Shown: positions 1 to 10,216 of the stretch, piece after piece
How positions within the stretch are numbered: the first letter of the stretch is position 1
Layout: the number at the start of each line of letters is the position of its first letter
Source of the DNA: Microcaldota archaeon
GTDB taxonomy: Archaea; Micrarchaeota; Micrarchaeia; Anstonellales; Anstonellaceae
Length of the DNA stretch: 47,047 bases
Direction: 5' to 3'
Assembly: GCA_018304295.1 (NCBI GenBank)
Contig: JAGVWK010000044.1
Span: forward strand, 1 to 47,047
Translations under genes and position numbers: made by a program
The notes under the pieces: generated by a model
What the model was told of the DNA's origin: nothing
The model's input: only the letters and a program-made list of their open reading frames with translations
Databases searched by the model: none

Positions 1-127
1 ATACAACAGGCTGCCGCACAGCAGCCTTAAATACAAAACGCCCCTAGAAGTATTCAGAGCCAAGCAAGCGGCTGGCGCTATATGTGGTGTCACTTAACAT
101 CAAGAATTAAAGGGCATGCTTCTTGCG

Positions 128-1684
128 CTATTTTCCCTTTGCCTCTTTTATCTCAAGTATCCTGTCCACGCGGAAAGTCCGCTCCTCCTCGCGCAAAAAA
201 CAATAGCCGCACACCGCAAGGTAGCGCTTTTCCGAATATTCCATCTCGCCCACTTCCCGCGGCAATATGTCGCGCACGCTCCTGCTCCCATCGGTTTTCA
301 GGTAGATTATTCTCACTTTTCTTTTTTCTTCCGCAGCCTTCCTCAAAAGCGCAATTTTATTTTCAAGTGGCATTTTCTCCTCCGATTTGCGGTAATGGCA
401 GCCGCTTATGAACTTTGCGGCGCGCCAGTCCGTGAAAATGTGCCGCTTCTCAACCTTTTTTTTCAGGTGCACCCCTTCAAGCGTGCGGCAGCGGCTCAAT
501 GCAACATATACCTGCCCCGGCGCAAAGGTCCCTGCACCCAAATCTATGAAAACCCTGTCAAAAGTTTTTCCTTGGCTTTTGTGTATAGTGACCGCCCACG
601 CGAGCTTGAGTGGATATTGGGTAAAGGAGCCGACAACCTTTGAATCCACGAAGCGGGTTTTTTCATTGAAGAAATAATTAAAGCAGTCCCATTTGTACGG
701 GATTACACGCTCCTTTTCCCCATTGTCTATTGCAACTTCAATCCCGCCGCTCCCATCGCAATGCCCTATGGTTCCCATCGTGCCATTTACCCATCGCAAG
801 TCCGCATCGTTGTTAAGAAGCATTACGCGAGCACCAACCTTGAGCCTGAGGTCAATTTCAGTTGGAAGGCCTGCGCGGTCAAAATTGCCTTTCACTGCGC
901 CCTTGTAGGAAAAGCACTTTCCGGGCAGTTGTTCCAATTGCATTGCATTTACTTCCTCGGCAGCCTTGTTCGTTGTTGTCAGGGTTACAAAACCCGAATC
1001 CGCAGCCGGCTGTGAAACAGCACTCACGCGGGTGTTAAGCAGCCGAAAGTCCGCATCATTTGTCCTATTGATGCGGATTGCATTAAGCAGCCCGATAAAC
1101 CTGTCGTCCTTTTGGCGGTATATTTTTTGCAGCTCCACAAATTCCGGATTTATTTTCCGAAAGCTTTTGGAATCAAAGAAATACGGGCTGTCATAGAGTT
1201 CCAGCGGGTTGCCTGCATCCCTGCCTGACACAACCGGCGCAAGCTGGTGCAAGTCCCCAATGAAAATCATCTGCACGCCCCCGAAGGGGGTGTTTTTCTT
1301 CCTTGCATTAAGGCGCAGGAACTTGTCCACGCAGTCCAAAAGGTCCGCGCGCACCATGGACGCCTCATCAATGAGAATGGCATCAATGCCACTGTAAAGC
1401 TCCGCATCCCATTTTGTTTTTTTCACTTTCCCAATGGTTATATCCGGCTTGAATTTGAAAAACGAGTGTATGGTCTGCCCGCCCACATTTACGGCTGCAA
1501 CGCCAGTTGGCGCAAGCACCGCAACCTGCTTTTTTGTCGTGTTGCGGAAATAATCAAGCAGCGTGGATTTTCCAGTGCCCGCCCTGCCTGTAATAAAAAC
1601 GTGGCAACCCGTACTTTCCATTATTTTGAGCGCTTGGGAGAACTCTTCGTTAAATTCTATTTTCGTGTTTGGCGGCTGCTGCAT
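128..1684 (-). CDS. PIF1-family helicase with C-terminal WYL-like domain
   Basis: Walker A GRAGTGKST, LAPTGVAAVNVGGQTIHSFF, IDEASM, IGDLHQLAPV, VTIHKSQGKTFDRV, YVALSRC. C-terminus GYCFLREEERTFRVDRILE is WYL-like. Start taken at MQQPPNTK; the ORF extends to 1756. Confidence 0.88.
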   Translation of the reverse strand: MQQPPNTKIEFNEEFSQALKIMESTGCHVFITGRAGTGKSTLLDYFRNTTKKQVAVLAPTGVAAVNVGGQTIHSFFKFKPDITIGKVKKTKWDAELYSGIDAILIDEASMVRADLLDCVDKFLRLNARKKNTPFGGVQMIFIGDLHQLAPVVSGRDAGNPLELYDSPYFFDSKSFRKINPEFVELQKIYRQKDDRFIGLLNAIRINRTNDADFRLLNTRVSAVSQPAADSGFVTLTTTNKAAEEVNAMQLEQLPGKCFSYKGAVKGNFDRAGLPTEIDLRLKVGARVMLLNNDADLRWVNGTMGTIGHCDGSGGIEVAIDNGEKERVIPYKWDCFNYFFNEKTRFVDSKVVGSFTQYPLKLAWAVTIHKSQGKTFDRVFIDLGAGTFAPGQVYVALSRCRTLEGVHLKKKVEKRHIFTDWRAAKFISGCHYRKSEEKMPLENKIALLRKAAEEKRKVRIIYLKTDGSRSVRDILPREVGEMEYSEKRYLAVCGYCFLREEERTFRVDRILEIKEAKGK

Positions 1685-1880
1685 GTTGGCACCAGATAAC
1701 AGTAAGTATCCCTTGTGCAGATTAGGTTTATTTGCTTTTGGAGGCTCAAAAAACAAAAAGCAAGGAAAAGCGCCGCGGGCTTTGCTTCAAGCGCAAGCAA
1801 AAATAAAAGAAAGGAAAAAATAAATAAAAAAATGGAAAAGAAGCTACCCGTATGCAGGCCCGCTGGCGCCCACTGTGGCA

Positions 1881-3380
1881 TCAACCGGGTACCCTCCCTG
1901 CCCCGTAATACACCGGCACATTGTAGTAGTTCGTAACAGTGTGAGTGTAGCTTACCTGCGCCTTACCTCCTGCGGGCACGTCCACTATCCACTGCAGCCT
2001 GTTTTCCCCAAGCCGTTGCGGCTCGCTGCTTGCTGATACGAATTCCACCATGTCCCCGTAGTTCATGGTGTCTATCGCCTTTATTTTCTCCGCATTGCCG
2101 CCAAAGTTTTCAAGCGTCATGTTCACCATGTACGTTGTTACGCGCGCATTGGAGCCTGCCATCTGAGTGCTTTCCTCAACGATTTTCTTTGCGCTCACAT
2201 CGGATACGTCCGCGTATGCGACTTCCACTTTCTTGCCTGCTGGAACGTATTGCACGCTTGCCTCGCCTGCAAACACGCCCTCCTCATACACCTTTACAAG
2301 CCCCGCAGCAATCGGCCTTTGCAGCGTGTTGTTGAACACAAGCACCCTTTGCGGATATTGCCCATACAGGCTGGCTTCCCACACGTTTTCCTTTGCGTAT
2401 TGCACGCTTCCGGAAGAGAGCTCATATTTTGCCCACTCGCCGCTTTTGAGGCTCACCGGCTGCGCAATCGTGTATACATAATACTGGCCGCTCTGGGAGA
2501 ATGCAGCCGCATTGCTGGTGTCAAGCGCATACGCGCCGCCTGCTTTTGTGCTTTCCACTGCGGGCATTGGCGCATAGCGCGGGTATGGCACATAGTATGA
2601 AATGTGCGGGTATCCCACCACCACTTTTGCCTGCACCCCTTCCCAGTCCTCCCCCGCATTGTTTTGCAGGGTCGCATAGAGCTTCAATTGGCCGCTTCCG
2701 CTTTGCGCGCTTCCCACCTGCGCATATGCAACAGGCTCCCAAGAAGCCCAGCTTGAGAGGTAGCTTATGCCAAGGGTTTTGCTGCCGCTTCCAATCCCAT
2801 AAAAGCTTGCCTCAACCCCGCTTTCCCTTTCCGTCTGGTTCCATGAATATTCCTTTACGTACTGCCTGCTGCCCGCGCTTATCTCCATTATGTCCTTAAG
2901 CTGCACTATACTGAGCTTTCCTGCCTGCTCAAGCCATACCGCCTGCTCATCCGCATGCACAAGTATGCCGCTTTTCATCCCATTGCTTGTGTTAAGTGAA
3001 ACATTCTCCTGCATGCTTTCATTCAAAAGCCCAAAGAGCGTGAGCGCCCTTTTTTCAGTTTTCGTAACGTTCACTTCCCTGTCAAAAAACATTTGCATAT
3101 ACGCATCAGTGCCGTCCGCATCCACCTGCATGCTGGAAAAGAGCGCCCCCTGCGCAAGCCCCAGCACCTTCACATATGCATCAGCGCCCGTGGACTCAAA
3201 AGTGCCCTCGCGCTGCACGTACGACATCCCATTGGAGTACAGCATCACTGTTTTTACCGGCGCATCCACTTCGCCAAAAGCGCCTGCGCTTTCCTGCGCA
3301 AAGCCGCTTTGCGCCAAAAATACTGCCATGACAGCAACAACTGCAAATATTGCAAGCAATTTTTTCATTCTCATCACCAC
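1881..3380 (-). CDS. Secreted protein with DUF4139-like domain
   Basis: N-terminal signal peptide (MKKLLAIFAVVAVMAVFLAQSGFAQ), then VKTVMLYSNGMSYVQREGTFE and a beta-rich body ending WIVDVPAGGKAQVSYTHTV. Start may be 3368. Confidence 0.6.
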   Translation of the reverse strand: MVMRMKKLLAIFAVVAVMAVFLAQSGFAQESAGAFGEVDAPVKTVMLYSNGMSYVQREGTFESTGADAYVKVLGLAQGALFSSMQVDADGTDAYMQMFFDREVNVTKTEKRALTLFGLLNESMQENVSLNTSNGMKSGILVHADEQAVWLEQAGKLSIVQLKDIMEISAGSRQYVKEYSWNQTERESGVEASFYGIGSGSKTLGISYLSSWASWEPVAYAQVGSAQSGSGQLKLYATLQNNAGEDWEGVQAKVVVGYPHISYYVPYPRYAPMPAVESTKAGGAYALDTSNAAAFSQSGQYYVYTIAQPVSLKSGEWAKYELSSGSVQYAKENVWEASLYGQYPQRVLVFNNTLQRPIAAGLVKVYEEGVFAGEASVQYVPAGKKVEVAYADVSDVSAKKIVEESTQMAGSNARVTTYMVNMTLENFGGNAEKIKAIDTMNYGDMVEFVSASSEPQRLGENRLQWIVDVPAGGKAQVSYTHTVTNYYNVPVYYGAGRVPG

Positions 3381-3479
3381 TAGTTTCTCCTTCCTCCGCT
3401 TTAAAAATGCCCCTTTTTTTGGAAGGCATTTTTTGTTCTCTTTGCAACCATTATAAATTCCAAGCGCGCACTTTATCCC

Positions 3480-4250
3480 ATGCCCTTCATTTTCTCAGAT
3501 TCGCACTGCCACCTTGATTGCATGGGCGAGTATCCCCCCTCTTCCCACCCTGATTTTTTGCACATTACGTGCGGCTATTCGCGCAAAAGCAACGCAAAAA
3601 ACTTTGAAATCGCAAAAAACAACCCGAACGTTTTTTGCTGCCTTGGCATAGCTCCACAGGAGGCAATGAAGTTTGAAAACGTGCAGGAGGAAATCGCGCA
3701 CGCAGAAAGCGAGATAATGGCATTCCATTCGCAGCTGCCGCAAAAGATTGTCGCAATAGGGGAGATAGGGCTTGATTTTCATTGGGCAAAAAACCCGCAC
3801 GAGCGCGAAAAGCAGGCGCAGTGCTTCCTTTCAATGCTTTCACTTGCAAAAAGGCTTTCCCTGCCGGTTGTGATACACTCGCGGGACTCAATGGACGAAG
3901 TGATAAGCGTGCTTGAGAGGGAACGCCCGCAAAAAATAATGATGCACTGCTATTCAGGAAGCGAGCAGCAGACAAAAAGGCTGCTTCCCCTTGGCGCGAC
4001 CCTCTCCATCCCGCCACTGCGCTCCAAGGAGAGAAAGAAAGCCATTAAATTAGCTGGCATGCACAATATGGTTGCAGAGACGGACGCGCCCTACATAGGC
4101 AAATTTCCTCAGGACGTGCAGGCAAGCATCCAGATGGTTGCGGATGCGCTTGGCATCCCGTTTGAAGAGGCGCAAAAGGCGGCAGTGCAGAACACAATGG
4201 GGTTCTTTGGAATAGGCGGACTTGGCATAAGCGGGTGGGAAAATGTTTGA
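3480..4250 (+). CDS. TatD-family metal-dependent hydrolase/DNase
   Basis: [44 protein letters not shown] motifs. Confidence 0.9.
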   Translation: MPFIFSDSHCHLDCMGEYPPSSHPDFLHITCGYSRKSNAKNFEIAKNNPNVFCCLGIAPQEAMKFENVQEEIAHAESEIMAFHSQLPQKIVAIGEIGLDFHWAKNPHEREKQAQCFLSMLSLAKRLSLPVVIHSRDSMDEVISVLERERPQKIMMHCYSGSEQQTKRLLPLGATLSIPPLRSKERKKAIKLAGMHNMVAETDAPYIGKFPQDVQASIQMVADALGIPFEEAQKAAVQNTMGFFGIGGLGISGWENV

Positions 4251-4719
4251 GCAGCTCAAAAACCTCAAGACGATTTTCAGGCAAAAGAAGGTGGAAGGCA
4301 AAAATATCGCCCTTCTTATAGACGGCCCAAACGTTATACGGCGCGAAATGAACCTTGATTTGCAAAAAGTGCGACATGAGGTTGAAAAGCACGGCACAAT
4401 AAAGGTGGGGCGCATTTTTCTTGACCAATACGCTTCCGACAAGCTCATAGAAGCAATGGTGAATCAGGGCTTTGAGCCTAAAATAACAACCGGCGATGTG
4501 GACGTTACAATGGCCGTTGAGGCAATGGAGCAGGTGTTCAACCCACACATACACGTGATAGCGCTCATGACGCGCGACATAGATTTTCGCCCGGTGCTTG
4601 TGAAGGCAAAGGAGCTGGGAAAAGAAACAATCGTGATAGGCGCGGAGCCGGGCTTTTCAGTTGCATTGCGCAACACCGCGGACATTGTGATACTCGCAGA
4701 GGCAAGCAAGAAGCCCTAA
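4243..4719 (+). CDS. NYN domain (LabA/DUF88-like) protein, putative RNase
   Basis: [53 protein letters not shown]. Overlaps the end of the TatD gene. Confidence 0.85.
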   Translation: MFEQLKNLKTIFRQKKVEGKNIALLIDGPNVIRREMNLDLQKVRHEVEKHGTIKVGRIFLDQYASDKLIEAMVNQGFEPKITTGDVDVTMAVEAMEQVFNPHIHVIALMTRDIDFRPVLVKAKELGKETIVIGAEPGFSVALRNTADIVILAEASKKP

Positions 4720-6851
4720 ATGCCGCCTTTTAGCACCTCTTTTGCAATTTTCCTTGCAGCCTCCTTGTCCAAATACCTGTTGTTATTTCCGCATTGGGAG
4801 GAGAATATGCACTTTGGGCACCCTTTTTCGCATGTGCATTTTTCCAGCCTGTCCGCAGACATTTGCATTACCCTCTCATATTTCTCAAATATCTGCGCGG
4901 TTGCCCCATTGCCAAACGCATTGCCCTCATAAACCGCCATTGCCCCGCTTGGGTATGAAATGCCCCCTATTTCCGCAGGGTCGCAGCCGCACACCGCAGG
5001 CATCATTGCAATGCTCACGTGCTCAAGGGCGTGCAGCCCCTCGGCAAAGTTTCCGATGTGCCCCTCCTCCTCAAAATCCAGCCATATCCCCAAGGTGTCA
5101 AACTCGTGCACAAGGGGCTCTTGCAGCTGGTGGCGCGCAAGAGTTTGCTGCGTATAAGAGTCCTTGAGCGCATACCCCTCCACAGTGTCCTTTATGTGCA
5201 TTTTCCCAAAATAAAGCGCGCGGCCAAAAACTTCCCTCTCCTTAAGCGTTTCCAGAGCCTCATATTCTTTCTGGTGCAGTGCGCTTGTGTAGTGCCCTTT
5301 TGCGGACGCATCCCGCGCAACCTTTGCGATTTTTCCCTTTGCATCAAATTCCGCGCACCTGTAGTGCACTCCGGCATGCAAATAAATCGCGCCGGGATGC
5401 AGCTCCTTTATTGCCATGTGCTCTTCGCGCTGCCCCATTTTCCTTCCAGTGTGCGCATCCACTATCTCAACCGGCTCCGCCTCGCTTCGTATGCCGCTTT
5501 CCTTTACAAAGCGCAGCGCATCCTTTGAGGGGATGAGGCGGCTTCCCCATCTGCGCAGCATTCCCTTTTGCAGCAAATCCGCTGCCAGCTGCCTTCTTTT
5601 TCCCTCAAGCTCAGCGTCCCCAAGGGGAAAGTCCCTGCTTGCGCATATTATGTGCGCCTGCGAAACAGCCTCGTTTGCGGCATTCACGTAGCACCTTTCG
5701 GTCTCTCCTTGCAAATACCTGCCTGCGCTTTCCGCAAAATACTGGTCAAGGGGGTTGTCGCGCGCAACATAAACCGCATAAGCCTTCTGCCCTTTTCTTC
5801 CCGCCCTTCCAACCCTTTGCCTAAAGCGCGTAATGGTGCCGGGAAAGCCCGCCAATACGACCGCATCCACGCTCCCAATGTCAATGCCAAGCTCAAGCGC
5901 GCTTGTTGTTGCAAGCGCGCGCAATGAGCCGCTGCGGAATTTATCCTCTATTTCCCTTCTCTCTCCCATAGAAAGCCCTGCGCGGTATGCAAGCATTGAA
6001 AACCCCATGTCAGACGCCATCACGCCCATTCTTTCCGCAACAGCGTGCGAATTGCAAAATACAAGGGTTTTTCTCCCAAGCTCTTTTGTGATTTTGAGCG
6101 CAGCCGTGGTGTAGCTTTCATCCTGCGGGTTCACTACATAGTGCTCAAGGGGCGGCTTTGGCGCCCCCCTCGCGCTTACCTCTTCAAACTCCTCCTCAAA
6201 AACAGCATTTGCAAATTCCCGCGCATTTGCAATTGTTGCGGAGCAGCATGCAAACTGGAGTTTTTTCACATTCTGGTGCATCTTGCACACCCTCTTTAGC
6301 CTCCATGCTATGTTTGACACGTGCGCCCCAAGCACGCCCGAATAGGTGTGCAGCTCATCCACAATAACCAATCTTAAATTCTTCCAAAAAGGAGCAAAAA
6401 TGCGGCTTTGCATAAGAAGGAAATGCAGCATGTCAAAGTTGGTGATGAGCACGTGCGGAGGGGACTGCCTTATCTTTTCCCTCCAGTAATCAGAAGTATC
6501 CCCGTCATACACTTCCGCTCGCACCCCAAGGAGCGAAAATTCCTTCCATCTTGCAAGCTGGTCGCGCGAAAGCGCCTTTGTTGGGTACACGACAAGCACA
6601 CTTTCCCCCCGCAATGCAGCCAATACCGCAGGAAGCATGTAGCTTTCCGTTTTTCCAGATGCGGTAGGGGCAACGATTACGATGTTCTTCCCCTCCCCGA
6701 TTTTCCCAATCGCCTCGCACTGGTGCGCGTACAGCCTCCTAATTCCCCGATTTGAAAGCACAAACGCAAGCTTCTCGTCTATTTCACACTCTCCAAAAGA
6801 CGCATCCGTTTCTTTCTCAAGGAAAACCTTTGGGGAAAATCCTTCCAGCAT
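4716..6851 (-). CDS. DEAD/DEAH-box helicase with DUF1998-type Cys cluster (MrfA/Hrq1-like)
   Basis: [53 protein letters not shown]-terminal [16 protein letters not shown]. Start taken at MLEGFSP; the ORF extends to 6884. Confidence 0.88.
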   Translation of the reverse strand: MLEGFSPKVFLEKETDASFGECEIDEKLAFVLSNRGIRRLYAHQCEAIGKIGEGKNIVIVAPTASGKTESYMLPAVLAALRGESVLVVYPTKALSRDQLARWKEFSLLGVRAEVYDGDTSDYWREKIRQSPPHVLITNFDMLHFLLMQSRIFAPFWKNLRLVIVDELHTYSGVLGAHVSNIAWRLKRVCKMHQNVKKLQFACCSATIANAREFANAVFEEEFEEVSARGAPKPPLEHYVVNPQDESYTTAALKITKELGRKTLVFCNSHAVAERMGVMASDMGFSMLAYRAGLSMGERREIEDKFRSGSLRALATTSALELGIDIGSVDAVVLAGFPGTITRFRQRVGRAGRKGQKAYAVYVARDNPLDQYFAESAGRYLQGETERCYVNAANEAVSQAHIICASRDFPLGDAELEGKRRQLAADLLQKGMLRRWGSRLIPSKDALRFVKESGIRSEAEPVEIVDAHTGRKMGQREEHMAIKELHPGAIYLHAGVHYRCAEFDAKGKIAKVARDASAKGHYTSALHQKEYEALETLKEREVFGRALYFGKMHIKDTVEGYALKDSYTQQTLARHQLQEPLVHEFDTLGIWLDFEEEGHIGNFAEGLHALEHVSIAMMPAVCGCDPAEIGGISYPSGAMAVYEGNAFGNGATAQIFEKYERVMQMSADRLEKCTCEKGCPKCIFSSQCGNNNRYLDKEAARKIAKEVLKGGI

Positions 6852-6898
6852 AAGGCATATTTTGCAAGAAGGGAATAAAAACAAGCATATTATTATAA

Positions 6899-6918
6899 AT
6901 AAGTTTAATCTTACTTAT
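6899..6918. promoter_or_regulatory. Inverted repeat ATAAGT-N8-ACTTAT between TATA-like element and TA-operon start
   Basis: ATAAGT 6899-6904 and ACTTAT 6913-6918 are exact reverse complements. They sit downstream of tattataaat (6891-6900) and upstream of the ATG at 6932. Confidence 0.5.
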
Positions 6919-6931
6919 CTTACGTGATAAT

Positions 6932-7204
6932 ATGGACATAGAACTGGTGAAAATATCCTCCCGCGGGCAGTTCGTCCTTCCTCTTTCCATGCGCAAGCGC
7001 TTGAAAATAAGCCAAGGCGAACGTTTCATGGTAGTGGAAGACATGGGTTCAATAGTGCTCAAGCCCCTAAAGAGCCTAAAGAACAGCATAGAGGAAGAAC
7101 TATACCTCATGGAAGAGGCGGCAAAAGGCTGGAAAGAAATCAAGAAGGGCAAGGTTACCAGCATGTCAAAGGAAAAGTTCCTCAAGGAGCTGTCCGAATG
7201 GTAA
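6932..7204 (+). CDS. AbrB/MazE-like antitoxin
   Basis: VKISSRGQFVLPLSMRKRLKISQGERFMVVEDMGSIVLKPL swapped-hairpin motif. Overlaps the downstream RelE ORF. Confidence 0.8.
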   Translation: MDIELVKISSRGQFVLPLSMRKRLKISQGERFMVVEDMGSIVLKPLKSLKNSIEEELYLMEEAAKGWKEIKKGKVTSMSKEKFLKELSEW

Positions 7205-7446
7205 GAGACGTTTCCTATACTGATTCTTTCAAGAGAACCGTTGGCAAGCTCAAGGATGCTGCATTGCAGGAACGGCTGAAGAAGCAAATAACCGAAATAA
7301 TAGAGCGGCTGGACATCGGTAAGCCGCTTGTTTTCCAGCGCAAAGGCGAACGAAGCGTCCGTGTCCCGCCTTTTCGCATAATTTACGCATGGAAAGACGA
7401 TAGCATATGCTTCCTTCGCTTTGGCAAGCGCGACAGCGTGTATTGA
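7198..7446 (+). CDS. RelE/ParE-superfamily toxin
   Basis: Small basic protein, DVSYTDSFKRTVGKLKDAALQERLKKQITEII...RVPPFRIIYAWKDDSICFLRFGKRDSVY, with RIIYA..FLRFGKRD typical of RelE. Confidence 0.8.
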   Translation: MVRDVSYTDSFKRTVGKLKDAALQERLKKQITEIIERLDIGKPLVFQRKGERSVRVPPFRIIYAWKDDSICFLRFGKRDSVY

Positions 7447-9150
7447 TTACCCGCTCACGAATACAAAAACAAGCTTCCCTTCCTCTTTCTTGTCAAGGCG
7501 CACAAACCCGTACCTTTCAAACTGCACGATGTCCCCGATTTCAAGTTGCGCGCATGCGCTTTCACACAGCCCGCTATCAACGCTTAAGCTCTTCTCATTG
7601 TATTTCTCACCAACAAACAGGTCCCCGGCAACAAGCACTTCGCATTTTATTGCGCTTTGCGCATCCACCCACTGCATTTTCTTCCCTACAATCATTTCCT
7701 CCCCTGCGTGCGCTCCAATTATCTCTTCCCCCACTTTTGCAACTTTCACATTGTACAAATCTTTCAGGCGGAAAGTTTCATCAGGCTGCAAGGTGGCCGC
7801 ATCCGCGCCTGCGATGTAAAAGTTCCCCTGCACCTGCACGACCCTTTCCCCCATGTCCTTTATGGGGTGGTTTTTTATGCGAGCCTCCTTGCGTATGCTT
7901 TCAATCGCCCCCATCACATTAAGCTTCACCGGGTTTTTCACAAAATACCTTCTCATGCTTTTTGGGTCTATTATCTTCTTGTTCTCATTGAGCAGCTTTT
8001 CCCAGCCCGGTTCAGATTCCACTTTTGAAAGCCCAAATGAGAGCACAAACTCCTGTATTGCCTGCGGCTGCATCCCCCTTCTTTTAAGCGCAACAAGCGT
8101 GGGCAGCCTTGGGTCATCATACCCGCTCACTTTTCCCTCCTGTATGAGCGGCGTAATAAGCCTTTTTGAAACAGGCGCGCCCTTTATTGCAAGGCGCGAA
8201 AAGCCCACCAATCTGGGCGCGCGCAGCTCCAGCTTTTTTAGGATTAAAAAGTAAAGCTCATCCCTTAGCTCATATTCCTTTGAGCGCATCGCATGCGTTA
8301 CTCCCTCAAGCGAATCCATTATGGGCGCAGCAAAATCATAGGAGGGCCATACCCTGTATTTCTCCCCCTGCCTATAGTGAGCGCCCTCAATTATGCGAAA
8401 AAGCGTTGGGTCGCGCAGCACGGTGTTTTGCGCGTGCATGTCGCCCCTAAAGCGCACTATTGCCCCGCCTGCAGCAACGTTGCCCCCCATCATTTTTTTC
8501 CACAGGAGCAAATTTTCCTGCCCATCGCGCACGCGGCAGTCGCACTCATGCATTCCCATGCGGTTTTTCTTTATCTCTTGCGCGTCGCACGTGCACACGT
8601 ATGCGCAGTTTTTCACCATGAGCTCTTGCGCATATGCATAGAACTCCTCCATCCTGTCAGAAGTGTAAGTTTCCTCCTGCCAGCTTATCCCAAGCCACAA
8701 GAGCCCGTCTTTTATTGCCTGCACAAACTCCACTTTCTCTTTTTCCGGGTTTGTGTCATCAAAGCGCAGCAGCATCTTCCCGCCGTATTTTTGCACCGGC
8801 ACATACTCAAGGAACGCAGCCTTTGCATGCCCTATGTGCGGGTATCCCGAAGGCTCAGGCGCAAACCTTGTAACAACTTTCCCCGCCAGCGCCCCCTCAA
8901 GCCCAATTTCCCGCTTTTCCTCCTTTTTCTCCTCAAAAGAATAAGCCCCAAGCTCCCCCTCCACCTGCTCAATTGGAAGCGCATTCACCCTTTTTGCCTC
9001 CTCATTTATTTTCGCCATGGTGCCTTTCATGTCCTCTTTTGCAGATGGCACCTCGCCTATCACTTTCCCTATTATTTTTGCGGGTATTGCAAGCTTGTAA
9101 TCCGCAGCGTTCTTGAGCGTCCATTTGCGTATCGCATCGGAGAGTTCCAT
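7447..9150 (-). CDS. gltX: Glutamyl-tRNA synthetase, archaeal type
   Basis: RFAPEPSGYPHIGHAKAAFLEY HIGH motif, DDTNPEKE, VWPSYDFAAPIMDSLEGVTHAMRSKEY, GAPVSKR. Confidence 0.93.
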   Translation of the reverse strand: MELSDAIRKWTLKNAADYKLAIPAKIIGKVIGEVPSAKEDMKGTMAKINEEAKRVNALPIEQVEGELGAYSFEEKKEEKREIGLEGALAGKVVTRFAPEPSGYPHIGHAKAAFLEYVPVQKYGGKMLLRFDDTNPEKEKVEFVQAIKDGLLWLGISWQEETYTSDRMEEFYAYAQELMVKNCAYVCTCDAQEIKKNRMGMHECDCRVRDGQENLLLWKKMMGGNVAAGGAIVRFRGDMHAQNTVLRDPTLFRIIEGAHYRQGEKYRVWPSYDFAAPIMDSLEGVTHAMRSKEYELRDELYFLILKKLELRAPRLVGFSRLAIKGAPVSKRLITPLIQEGKVSGYDDPRLPTLVALKRRGMQPQAIQEFVLSFGLSKVESEPGWEKLLNENKKIIDPKSMRRYFVKNPVKLNVMGAIESIRKEARIKNHPIKDMGERVVQVQGNFYIAGADAATLQPDETFRLKDLYNVKVAKVGEEIIGAHAGEEMIVGKKMQWVDAQSAIKCEVLVAGDLFVGEKYNEKSLSVDSGLCESACAQLEIGDIVQFERYGFVRLDKKEEGKLVFVFVSG

Positions 9151-9182
9151 AATACCGCACCTATTTCACACGCTCAATTTAT

Positions 9183-9614
9183 CTATTTTAGCAGGTTTTC
9201 ATCAAAGCCTGCAATTTTCAGCAAGTCCAGCGTGGAATAAATTTTTACAAAGTTCTGCTGCTTGAGCTTCTTGTCATTTGACCAAAGCGCAGCATCCTCG
9301 CCCAAATACATTGCAAGCGCCAAATATTCCGCGTCTTTTTTATCCGGGCTTGCTTGCCTCGCATATTTGCGGAATATTGCAAACATTTCAGGCTTTACAA
9401 ATTTTATCCTTGATTTGAAAACCCCGAGCACTTTTTCAAAATCTTCCTTTTCCGGCTTTGCCTTGGAGATTATCTCCTGCCAGTGCTCTTCCAATTCGGC
9501 AAGCATATACTCCGGTGAAAAGAGCTCAAGCCCCTCATCCATCAAAAGCAGGCGGGTAGCACTCTGCCTGATGAGCGCAGCTATGATTATGTTTGCATCC
9601 ACTACGAGCTTCAT
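9183..9614 (-). CDS. PIN-domain protein (VapC-like)
   Basis: MKLVVDANIIIAAL, DKKDAEYLALAMYLGEDAALWSNDKKL. Overlaps an upstream small ORF. Confidence 0.82.
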   Translation of the reverse strand: MKLVVDANIIIAALIRQSATRLLLMDEGLELFSPEYMLAELEEHWQEIISKAKPEKEDFEKVLGVFKSRIKFVKPEMFAIFRKYARQASPDKKDAEYLALAMYLGEDAALWSNDKKLKQQNFVKIYSTLDLLKIAGFDENLLK

Positions 9615-9865
9615 TGCATCGCCTGCTTCTTTTTCTTTGCAAGCTCGGCTTCAACCCTTCTTGCAATTCCTGCGTTTATTTTTGCTCCTATTTCCAGCGC
9701 ATCCTTCTCCGTAAGCTTGCTATTGGATGCAAAGGCTTCCAGAATTTCAAGCTCACTTACACGGCGTTCAAATGCGGCAGTTGCAACTTGCGACCAATTC
9801 ACAAATTTAATCTTTTTCATTTTCTCCCGCAACTCAGTTGGCACGGACACTGAAACTATTTCCAT
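9611..9865 (-). CDS. VapB-like antitoxin partner of the PIN protein
   Basis: MEIVSVSVPTELREKMKKIKFVNWSQVATAAFERRVSELE, RHH-like. Start refined from the 107-aa ORF. 4-nt overlap with the PIN ORF. Confidence 0.65.
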   Translation of the reverse strand: MEIVSVSVPTELREKMKKIKFVNWSQVATAAFERRVSELEILEAFASNSKLTEKDALEIGAKINAGIARRVEAELAKKKKQAMQ

Positions 9866-9874
9866 CAAACCACC

Positions 9875-9892
9875 CTTAATAATCTTAATAAT
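9875..9892. repeat. Tandem 9-bp repeat CTTAATAAT x2 upstream of VapB-like gene
   Basis: CTTAATAAT at 9875-9883 and 9884-9892. Confidence 0.6.
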
Positions 9893-9941
9893 AATATTTA
9901 TAATAATTGCCGCTGCTAGGCAGAAAAATCCCAAAAAGCGG

Positions 9942-10139
9942 CTATTTTCTCCTTGCTATCGGAGCCCTTCGTATCTCAATCTTGCCGCCTTCCTTGTCTT
10001 CTGAAGAAGTGATAATTATGTAATCCTTGTTGTTCCAGCCCAGCGCTTTTGCCTCCTTTGTAATGAAAATTGCGTATCCTGTTGCCCATGGCACGATTTT
10101 CTTGACGTTTACGGTAAGGTTTTCGCCTTTTTCTGCCAT
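9942..10139 (-). CDS. Small AbrB-like protein
   Basis: 65 aa: NLTVNVKKIVPWATGYAIFITKEAKALGWNNKDYIIITSS resembles a swapped-hairpin AbrB fold. Confidence 0.45.
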   Translation of the reverse strand: MAEKGENLTVNVKKIVPWATGYAIFITKEAKALGWNNKDYIIITSSEDKEGGKIEIRRAPIARRK

Positions 10140-10216
10140 AACAGGAATAATTATAAACTTGATATTAATAGTAAATACTTAGAATACTTAGGAAAACAAG
10201 TAAACTGGGTGGGAGC

